Of a stretch of 64,000 bases of DNA, positions 55,185-62,408 are shown one piece after another. Numbering within the stretch: the stretch's first letter is position 1; every line of letters begins with the position of its first letter. Source of the DNA: Thiomonas sp. FB-6 (GTDB taxonomy: Bacteria > Pseudomonadota > Gammaproteobacteria > Burkholderiales > Burkholderiaceae_C); assembly GCF_000377645.1 (NCBI RefSeq), contig NZ_KB898471.1:443084-507083 (forward strand). Direction: 5' to 3'. The notes under the pieces are model-generated. The model did not search any database. It was not told the DNA's origin and was given only the letters and a program-made list of their open reading frames with translations. The position numbers and the translations under genes are program-made.

Positions 55185-57281
55185 ATGACCCCGCCCATGG
55201 TGCTCGCCCCTCTCTCGCCCGAGGCCATCTACGGGCCCGCCGTGGCCCCGCTGCTGGAGATGCTGCAGCGCTCCGCCGCCGCGTTGACGCAGGGCTTCGC
55301 GCAGCGCTTCTACGGTTCGCTGATGCAGGCGCGCGAGACGCGCGCCGTGCTCGATCTGCTGGGCAGCGGCGAGTTCCAGCGCCTGCAGTCCGCGCAGACC
55401 CGGCACCTGCTGATGTTGCTGGACCCGCTGCTCGAGGCCGAGGCTCACCGCGCGAAGGCTCGTCGCGTGGGCAGGGTGCACGCGCTGGTGGGCGTGGACA
55501 TGATGTGGCTGATCGATGCCTACAACCTGTACCAGCAGGCGCTGCACGATGCGCTGCGCGACCTGCCCAGGCAGGCACGCCTGCAATTGCAGCATGTGCT
55601 CGACCGCCGGCTGCTGCTCGACCTGCAGGCGCAGAGCGCCGGATACCAGCAGGTCGACGAGGAACTGTCGCTGGCCCTGACCAGCATCCAGCAGGCGGCG
55701 ATGACCGCGCGCAGCACCATCGACCTGTACCAGGGTGTGCTCCGGGCCCTGGCGGGCATCGACGGCGTGCTGGCGGTCAACGTCGCGCGCCTGGGCGCGC
55801 AGGAAGTGCTGGAGATCGAGGCCATCGACGGGGTGCTGGCGCAGGCGTACGCGGATGCCATCCGCGCCGGCGGGGCCCCACCCATCCGCATCGCGCGCGA
55901 CGCGCCCGGCGGCGGCGAGCCCGAGGGCGTGGCGGCGCGCGCCTGGCGCTCGGCCCAGGTCACGAGCAGCGACGCCTACCAGCTCGATCCCGGGGTGGAG
56001 CCCTGGCACGCGCTGGGCATGCGCCTGGGCTTTCGCTCCAGCGTGGCGATCCCGCTGGCCGACGAGGCCGGCCAGACCTTCGCGCTGCTCAGCGTCTACA
56101 GCCGCTGGCCCGGATTCTTCCGCGCCCGCGGCCGGCAGCTGTTCCTGCAGCATGTCCAGCAGACCCTGGCGCTGGCGGCGCTGCGCCACGTCCAGGGCCA
56201 CGTGGTCGCGCACAGCTTCCGCCAGCATTACCGGGAACTGATCGCCACGCGTGCCATGACCTTGCTGTATCAGCCCATCGTCGACCTGAGGACGGGCGCG
56301 CTGCGCAAGGTCGAGGCGCTCGGCCGCCTGCTTCGCCCCGACGGCACCCTGATCAGCCCCGGCGAGTTCCTGCCCACGCTGGGCAACCACGACCTGCTGC
56401 GCCTGTTCGAGTTCGGCGTCGAGCAGGTCTGCCGCGACCTGGCGGACTGGCATGCGAAGGGCCTGCATCTGGCGGTGTCGTTGAACCTGCCGCCGCAGGG
56501 CATCGGCGACCCGGCCTACCGGGAGGCGCTGCTGCGCACCCTGCGCGACACCCGCACCGACAGCCGACTGCTGGAGCTCGAGATCCTGGAGTCGCAGGAC
56601 TTCAAGCAGGCGGAGAACCGCGACCTGTTCCTGCGCGAGCTGAAGACCCTGGGCATCCGCCTGGTCCAGGACGACCTGGGATCGGGGCATAGCTCGCTGC
56701 TGCGTCTGGACAGCATGCCCTTCGACGAGGTGAAGATCGACCAGGGCCTGGTGCGCCGGGCGGCCCGCAAGCACCCGCACCGCGCCTTCGGATTCATCTA
56801 CTACCTCACGCAGCTGGCGCACGAGCTGGGGGTGTCGGTCACCGTGGAGGGCCTGGAGAGCCAAGGCCTGATCGAGGCGGCGGCCGTCATGGGGGCCGAT
56901 TGCGGACAGGGCTTCGGCATCGCCCGCCCCATGCCGGCCGCGGAGGTCGGGGCCTGGGCGCTGGCGCGCCGCGAAGCCGTCGACCCGCTCAACCCGCGCA
57001 CGCCCTGGGGCGCGCTCGCCGGCTACCTGCTGTGGGACCGCGAACTCAAGGCGCTGGATCCCTGGCCCGACCTGGCCGAGGATTTCGTGCGCGCGCCCTG
57101 TCGGGTACAGCGCTACATCGAACGCCACGACCCCGGCAACGCGCGTCTGCAGCAACTGCTCGACAAGAACCACGCGGTGGCGCTGCGCGGCTCCTCGGGG
57201 CGCATGTACCGGCTCACGCGCCACGACGTGATCCAGTCGCTGGCCGAACTGGGCCGCCGAAGCGCGCCGACCGTGCGCTGA
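55185..57281 (+). CDS. Globin-GAF-EAL sensor phosphodiesterase
   Basis: Predicted 698-residue soluble protein. Residues 1-165 look like a sensor globin, with the probable proximal histidine at position 99 in RVGRVHALVGVDMMWLIDAY. A GAF-like domain (about 185-345) follows, then an EAL domain (about 355-600) keeping VEALGRLLR, LEILES, DDLGSGHSSLLRL, VKIDQGL and VEGLESQ, so cyclic di-GMP hydrolysis is likely. An extra C-terminal domain of about 90 residues is of unknown type. The combination implies haem-based oxygen control of cyclic di-GMP breakdown. It lies 28 bases after the PAS chemoreceptor. Confidence 0.85.
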   Translation: MTPPMVLAPLSPEAIYGPAVAPLLEMLQRSAAALTQGFAQRFYGSLMQARETRAVLDLLGSGEFQRLQSAQTRHLLMLLDPLLEAEAHRAKARRVGRVHALVGVDMMWLIDAYNLYQQALHDALRDLPRQARLQLQHVLDRRLLLDLQAQSAGYQQVDEELSLALTSIQQAAMTARSTIDLYQGVLRALAGIDGVLAVNVARLGAQEVLEIEAIDGVLAQAYADAIRAGGAPPIRIARDAPGGGEPEGVAARAWRSAQVTSSDAYQLDPGVEPWHALGMRLGFRSSVAIPLADEAGQTFALLSVYSRWPGFFRARGRQLFLQHVQQTLALAALRHVQGHVVAHSFRQHYRELIATRAMTLLYQPIVDLRTGALRKVEALGRLLRPDGTLISPGEFLPTLGNHDLLRLFEFGVEQVCRDLADWHAKGLHLAVSLNLPPQGIGDPAYREALLRTLRDTRTDSRLLELEILESQDFKQAENRDLFLRELKTLGIRLVQDDLGSGHSSLLRLDSMPFDEVKIDQGLVRRAARKHPHRAFGFIYYLTQLAHELGVSVTVEGLESQGLIEAAAVMGADCGQGFGIARPMPAAEVGAWALARREAVDPLNPRTPWGALAGYLLWDRELKALDPWPDLAEDFVRAPCRVQRYIERHDPGNARLQQLLDKNHAVALRGSSGRMYRLTRHDVIQSLAELGRRSAPTVR

Positions 57282-57521
57282 ATCGGCCGGGGCTCCGGGG
57301 CGCGGCGGGAACTCGCGTCCGCGCAGCGCTCCATGACCCGGCGCGATTGAACCTAGAATGCTTCGCACCGCCCCGTCGGGAGCGCACGCTCGCTGCGGCT
57401 CCCGCGCGGTCCCTGCTTCGCGGCCTGCGCCGCGAAGCGTGCGGGCCCTCCATGGCTTGCGCGCCGCGCGCGCGGCCCCGCGCCCGCCCACCCTGCCCCG
57501 CAGGGTCCATCGACTCAAGGC

Positions 57522-58649
57522 ATGCATGAACAACTGCTGACCCGAGCTGCCGCATGGATCGGCACGCACGGCCCCGAATCCGCCGCGATCGGGCTGAGCC
57601 TGCTGGCGCTGCCGGCCTTCGCGCTGGGCGCGCGCCTGGTGCTGCGGGCCCAGCGCTCGGGCGGCATCGGCCCGCTGTTGTGGATGCGCACGCGCCGGGC
57701 GCTCGGCGCCGTGTGGACCCTGCTGGTGCTGCGCCTGGACCTGCTGCTGCTCCATGCCCGGCACGCGGCACCGGAGTGGCTGTTGCTGGCCCTGCAACTG
57801 GCGCTGATCGCCAGCCTGACCTGGTTGAGCATGCGTCTGGTGCATGCCTGCGGCGAGGCCGTCACGCTGCGCCGCGGCGGCCTCGGCCTGCCCGAGGATC
57901 CCCGGCTGCTCGACACCAATCTGCAAGCGCGCGGCGCGCTCACCCGCGCCAGGGTGCTCACGCGCGTGGTCAATCTGCTGGTGGCGCTGGTCGGGCTGGG
58001 CCTGGCGCTGATGAGCATTCCAGGCGTGCGCCAGATCGGCACCAGCCTGCTGGCCTCGGCGGGGATCGCCGGCGTGGTCGTGGGTTTCGCCGCGCGTCCC
58101 GTGCTGAGCAATCTGCTGGCCGGGCTGCAGATCGCGCTGACCGAGCCGATCCGCATCAACGACGTGTTGATCGTGGAGGGCGAATGGGGGCGCGTGGAGG
58201 AGATCACGGGCACCTACGTGGTGTTCAGGATCTGGGACGACCGGCGCCTGATCCTGCCCTTGCAGTGGTTCATCGAGCACCCCTTCGAGAACTGGACCCG
58301 CACCAGCGCGAGCCTGCTGGTCACGGTGTTCCTGTGGGTGGACTACGGCATGCCGGTGCAGGCGCTGCGCGACGAGCTCAAGCGCCTGTGCGCCGCCGAT
58401 CCGGATTGGGACGGACGCCACGCGCTGGTGCACGTGACCGAGTCCAACGACCAGGCGCTGCAAGTTCGCCTGCTCATGAGCGCGGCCAACTCGGCGCGCG
58501 CATGGGAGCTGCGCTGCCGCGTGCGCGAGTCCATGGTGTCGTACCTGCAGCGCGAATGGCCGCAGCATCTGCCCCGGCGCCGCCTGCGCTGGCCGGCCGA
58601 GGACGACGAGGCCTCGGCGCCGCCATGGAAGGCGCGCGAGGCCTCCTGA
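57522..58649 (+). CDS. MscS-family mechanosensitive channel
   Basis: Predicted 375-residue membrane protein. Several N-terminal helices precede the conserved pore region IGTSLLASAGIAGVVVGFAA and NLLAGLQIALTEPIRINDVL. The MscS beta domain has GEWGRVEEITGTYVVFRIWD and RLILPLQWFIEHPFENWTRT. It releases solutes on hypo-osmotic shock. It is separated by 240 bases from the globin-EAL gene and is convergent with cobT. Confidence 0.93.
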   Translation: MHEQLLTRAAAWIGTHGPESAAIGLSLLALPAFALGARLVLRAQRSGGIGPLLWMRTRRALGAVWTLLVLRLDLLLLHARHAAPEWLLLALQLALIASLTWLSMRLVHACGEAVTLRRGGLGLPEDPRLLDTNLQARGALTRARVLTRVVNLLVALVGLGLALMSIPGVRQIGTSLLASAGIAGVVVGFAARPVLSNLLAGLQIALTEPIRINDVLIVEGEWGRVEEITGTYVVFRIWDDRRLILPLQWFIEHPFENWTRTSASLLVTVFLWVDYGMPVQALRDELKRLCAADPDWDGRHALVHVTESNDQALQVRLLMSAANSARAWELRCRVRESMVSYLQREWPQHLPRRRLRWPAEDDEASAPPWKAREAS

Positions 58650-58665
58650 AGCGCTCGGCGCGCGC

Positions 58666-60396
58666 TCAGGCGCGCGCGATCAGCGTCAGCAGTTCGCGCA
58701 AGGCGCCGTTGCCGCGCAACTGCGACAGGTCCAGCGCGACGCTGAGCGGATACAGCGCGCCGAGGTCGAGTCCCACGCCCACGCCCATCACCTCGGCCTC
58801 GCCGCGCGCGCGCAGGCGCTGCACCACGTCCACCAGGTGCTGTTCGAGGTAGCCCGGCGGATTGACGTTCTCGCTGGCGGTGTCCATCGGGCAGCCGTCG
58901 GAGATCACCAGCAGCAGGCGCCGGCGGTGGCCCAGGCCCTGCATGCGCGAGGCGGCCCATTGCACCGCCTCCCCGTCAACCCCCTCGCGGTACAGATCGG
59001 GCTTGAGCAGCGCGGCGATGCCGGCGCGCGAGCGCCGCCACGAGGACTCGCGGGCCTTGAACACCAGATGCGTGACCTCGTTGAGCCGCCCGGGATGCCG
59101 GGGCTGGCCGGCTCGCAGCCAGTCGCGCCGCGCGCGCCCGCCGTTCCAGGCACCTGTCGTGAAGCCGAGGATCTCGTGCTCGACACCGGCGAGATCCAGC
59201 GCGCGCGAGAAGGCGTCCACCAGCAGCGCCACCGGCTCGGCATGCTGGCGCATGGAGCCCGAGCAGTCGATCAGGAAACTCAGCATGCAGTCGGCCAGCG
59301 GCTGGCTGGGCTGCTCCACGAACAGCCGGCGCTCGGCCGGCGAGGCCACGAGCCGGGCCAGGCGGCGCCCGTCGATGCGCCCCTGCTCGTGCCCCCCCTC
59401 CCAGCCGTCGGGCTGCGCGCGCGCGAGCAAGGCGCGCAGCTGGGCGCCCAGGCGTCCGACGTGGATGCCGCTGGCGGCCGCCAGCGCGTCCAGGCGCTCG
59501 CGCAGCTCGCGCAGCAGCTCGGGGCGCACCAGCGCGGCCGCCTGCAGCTCGCGGTCCCAGGCGCGCGTGAACACGCGGTAGCTCACGGCGTCGGCCGGTG
59601 CTGTGCCGCGGCTGGAGGGTGCCGCCTGCAGGGCCTCGCCGTCGCCGCCGTCCGGCTCCAGCAGCCATTCGAAACCGTTGCGGCTGTCCTGGCCCTCGGC
59701 CGCGTCGGAGTCCTCCGACGCGCCGGCCTGCTCGCGCGCCTGGCGCGCGCGCAGGCCCACCTGCGCCGCGAGTTCCAGCGCCACCCGCGCGTAGGCCTGC
59801 TGGTCCTCGCGCAGGCGCGTGAGGTCGCGCAGCGCCGGGCCCAGCACCTCGGCCATGCCGAAACGCGTGCCTTCGATGAGGTCGGCGATAGGCTCGGGCA
59901 GTTCCTCGCCGTTGATGCGCGTGCGCGCCACCTGGGCCACCGCGAACACCAGGAGGCCCAGCGTGCCCTCGGTCAGCCCGGAGGCCACGAACTCCTCGGA
60001 CCAGGCGCGGAAGCGATGTTCCAGGTTGCGCCGCAACCCGAGCTGCACGGCCGGCGCGAGCGATTCCACGCGGAACTGCTCGAGCATGTCGAACACCAGG
60101 CGCTCGAGCGCGTCGGCGGGCTGCAGGCGCTGGTGCAAGGCGCCATCCGAGCGCGACACGCGCAGGGCCAGGCCGTCGGCGGCGCCGCGCAGCGAGCCCA
60201 GGTCGGCCTGGCCGAACACCGGATACAGATGGGCGGCGAAGCGCGGCAGGCGCTGCGCGCCGCGCCACAGCCCGCCGCCCCGCCACTGCAGCTGCGCCTG
60301 CCCCGACACGGCGCGGATAGCCGCGCCGCACAGTTCCTCCAGGCGTCGTTGCTGGCGCGCCAGCGCGCGTTGCTCGTCCATCACAGCTTCGCTCAC
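58666..60396 (-). CDS. cobT: CobT-like VWA-domain protein
   Basis: Predicted 576-residue protein of the CobT family. The N-terminal and acidic middle region is followed by a C-terminal von Willebrand A domain with a MIDAS site, FLIDCSGSMRQHAEPVALLV, and VISDGCPMDTASE. In aerobic cobalamin synthesis CobT works with CobS and CobN to insert cobalt; no cobN is in the window. I chose the GTG at 60396, eight bases after the cobS stop; ATG at 60381 is an alternative. It may be a MoxR/VWA-type maturation pair instead. Confidence 0.85.
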   Translation of the reverse strand: MSEAVMDEQRALARQQRRLEELCGAAIRAVSGQAQLQWRGGGLWRGAQRLPRFAAHLYPVFGQADLGSLRGAADGLALRVSRSDGALHQRLQPADALERLVFDMLEQFRVESLAPAVQLGLRRNLEHRFRAWSEEFVASGLTEGTLGLLVFAVAQVARTRINGEELPEPIADLIEGTRFGMAEVLGPALRDLTRLREDQQAYARVALELAAQVGLRARQAREQAGASEDSDAAEGQDSRNGFEWLLEPDGGDGEALQAAPSSRGTAPADAVSYRVFTRAWDRELQAAALVRPELLRELRERLDALAAASGIHVGRLGAQLRALLARAQPDGWEGGHEQGRIDGRRLARLVASPAERRLFVEQPSQPLADCMLSFLIDCSGSMRQHAEPVALLVDAFSRALDLAGVEHEILGFTTGAWNGGRARRDWLRAGQPRHPGRLNEVTHLVFKARESSWRRSRAGIAALLKPDLYREGVDGEAVQWAASRMQGLGHRRRLLLVISDGCPMDTASENVNPPGYLEQHLVDVVQRLRARGEAEVMGVGVGLDLGALYPLSVALDLSQLRGNGALRELLTLIARA

Positions 60397-60404
60397 ACGC
60401 TGCC

Positions 60405-61379
60405 TCAGGCCGCCGCGGCGGCGGCCCCGGTGCCGAGCTCCTCGCCGAAACAGCGCTGGTAGTACTCGGCCACCAGCGTGCGCTCGGCGTCGTCGCACTT
60501 GTTCAGAAAGGACAGCCGGAATGCCAGCGCCGGGTCGCGGAAGATCTCGCAGTTCTCGGCCCAGGTGATCACGGTGCGCGGGGACATCAGCGTGGACACG
60601 TCGCCGGCGGCGAAACCGCGGCGCGTGAGCTCGGCCACGGCCACCATGCGCGCCACGAGCTCGCGCCCGGCCGGCGTGTCCTTGCCCGGCACGCGCGCCA
60701 GCACGATGGCGATTTCCTCCGCCGCCGGCAGGTAGCTCAGCGAGGCGACGATGTCCCAGCGGTCCATCTGCGCGTGGTTCAGGCGCTGCACGCCCTGGTA
60801 CAGGCCGTTGAGGTTGCCCAGGCCGACGGTGTTGGCGGTGGCGAACAGGCGAAAGTGCGCATGCGGGCTGAGCACGCGGTTCTGGTCGGTGAGCGTGAAC
60901 TTGCCGTCGCGCTCGAGGATGCGCTGGATCACGAACATCACGTCGGGGCGCCCGGCGTCGTATTCGTCGAAGATCAGCGCCACCGGGCGCTGCAGCGCCC
61001 AGGGCACGATGCCCTCCTGGAATTCGGTGACCTGCGCGCCGTCGCGCAGCACCACCGCGTCCTTGCCCACCAGGTCCAGGCGGCTGATGTGGGCGTCCAG
61101 GTTCACGCGCACGCAGGGCCAGTTCAGGCGAGCGGCAACCTGCTCGATGTGCGTGGACTTGCCCGTGCCGTGCAGGCCCTGCACCAGCACGCGGCGGTTG
61201 CGCCGGAAACCGGCCAGCAACGCCAGCGTGACGTCGGGGTTGAAGCGGTAGGCCTCGTCCACCTCGGGCACGTGGTCGTCGCGCTCGGCGAAGGCCGGCA
61301 CCTGGAGATCGGAGTCGATGCCGAAGGTTTCGCGCACGCCGAGCATGCGCTCGGGCCGCAGGTCGTTCAGGTCGGTCAT
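60405..61379 (-). CDS. cobS: CobS-like AAA+ ATPase
   Basis: Predicted 324-residue MoxR-class AAA+ protein. Walker A is LVQGLHGTGKSTHIEQVAAR and Walker B ALIFDEYDAGRPDVMFVIQR. FATANTVGLGNLNGLYQGVQ is the sensor-1 region. The starting MTDLNDLRPERMLGVRETFG matches CobS. It lies between iclR (26 bases upstream) and cobT, so the three genes probably form one operon. Confidence 0.9.
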   Translation of the reverse strand: MTDLNDLRPERMLGVRETFGIDSDLQVPAFAERDDHVPEVDEAYRFNPDVTLALLAGFRRNRRVLVQGLHGTGKSTHIEQVAARLNWPCVRVNLDAHISRLDLVGKDAVVLRDGAQVTEFQEGIVPWALQRPVALIFDEYDAGRPDVMFVIQRILERDGKFTLTDQNRVLSPHAHFRLFATANTVGLGNLNGLYQGVQRLNHAQMDRWDIVASLSYLPAAEEIAIVLARVPGKDTPAGRELVARMVAVAELTRRGFAAGDVSTLMSPRTVITWAENCEIFRDPALAFRLSFLNKCDDAERTLVAEYYQRCFGEELGTGAAAAAA

Positions 61380-61405
61380 GGTGGATCGAAGCTTGGAAGG
61401 GTTGG

Positions 61406-62224
61406 TCAGGCGCGGTGCGCGCGGGGCATGGCATCGGCCTCGATGCGCGCCAGCGCCTCGGCCGCGCGGCGCAGCGCCGGCAGCACCTGCGGCGCGCGCT
61501 CGGGGCTCAGGCGCATCACCGGGGCCTGCACGGCCACGCACAGGTTGCTCAGGCGCCCGGGCTCGGCCGGCACGGCGACGGCCACGCACAGCAGGCCGGG
61601 CAGGAATTCCTCGCGGTCCAGCGCGTAGCCCTGCTCGCGCACCTGATCGAGCTCGCGCTCGAGCACAGCGGGCTCGGTGATGGTGGCCCCGGTGTAGGCG
61701 TCCAGTGGCACGTGGTCGAGCAGGCGCCGGCGCTGCGCCGGCTTCATCTGCGCCAGCATCAGCTTGCCGCTGGCCGAGCAATGCACCGGCACGCGCGAAC
61801 CCGGGTGCAGATAGAAGCGCAGCGGCGCCGCGGTCTCCACGCGATCCAGGTACACCACCTCGCTGCCCGCCAGCGCCGTGATGTTGCAGCTCTCGCCGAG
61901 TTCCTGCACCACCGAGCGCAGCACCATGCGGCGCGCTCCGTTGAAGCTGTCGTTGAGCATGATCTGCTCGGCCAGCCGGCGCAGGCGCAGCCCGGCGGCG
62001 TAATGCCGCGCGTCGCCCTGGCGCTGCAGCAGGGCGGCCTGTTCGAGCTGCGCCAGCATGCGGTGCACGGTGGGCTTGGGCAGGCCCAGTTCCACGGCCA
62101 TCGACTGCAGCGTGAAGGGCTGGTCGCGTCCGGCCACCGCCTCGAGCAGCCCGAACAGCCGCGCCAGCGGCGTGTCCGCGGCGCCCGCGCTGTGCACGGG
62201 GGGCGGGATGTCAAGGCTTTGCAT
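61406..62224 (-). CDS. IclR-family transcriptional regulator
   Basis: Predicted 272-residue regulator. The winged helix-turn-helix is FTLQSMAVELGLPKPTVHRM. The C-terminal effector domain has LHPGSRVPVHCSASGKLMLA and EFLPGLLCVAVAVPAEPG. It is divergent from xsc with a candidate operator between them, so it probably controls sulfoacetaldehyde degradation as well as the cobST genes behind it. Confidence 0.92.
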   Translation of the reverse strand: MQSLDIPPPVHSAGAADTPLARLFGLLEAVAGRDQPFTLQSMAVELGLPKPTVHRMLAQLEQAALLQRQGDARHYAAGLRLRRLAEQIMLNDSFNGARRMVLRSVVQELGESCNITALAGSEVVYLDRVETAAPLRFYLHPGSRVPVHCSASGKLMLAQMKPAQRRRLLDHVPLDAYTGATITEPAVLERELDQVREQGYALDREEFLPGLLCVAVAVPAEPGRLSNLCVAVQAPVMRLSPERAPQVLPALRRAAEALARIEADAMPRAHRA

Positions 62225-62253
62225 GGACTCGGGCTCGGGGAAGGGGTGGTTGT

Positions 62254-62292
62254 GATTTCGATTTTTGAAACATCATATACCGGAATCCGGAA
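62254..62292. promoter_or_regulatory. Candidate IclR operators upstream of xsc
   Basis: TTTCGATTTTTGAAA (62256-62270) is an AT-rich inverted repeat with TTTC and GAAA arms. CCGGAATCCGG (62280-62290) is a near palindrome immediately before the -35 element of xsc. Both lie between iclR and xsc. Binding by IclR is inference. Confidence 0.5.
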
Positions 62293-62299
62293 TTCGCTG

Positions 62300-62328
62300 T
62301 TGACTCACGGACGGGCCGAACCTATAGT
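62300..62328 (+). promoter_or_regulatory. Sigma-70 promoter of xsc
   Basis: TTGACT (62300-62305), a 17-base spacer and TATAGT (62323-62328) form a near-consensus promoter. Transcription would start near 62335, about 75 bases before the xsc ATG. Confidence 0.8.
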
Positions 62329-62408
62329 TCGCCCACCGTCGAGTGGAATGTTGCGTCTCGTTTTTCGCAAATCCATCGCCGTCCTGTTCCCACCGGAGAC
62401 TTCCCGCC

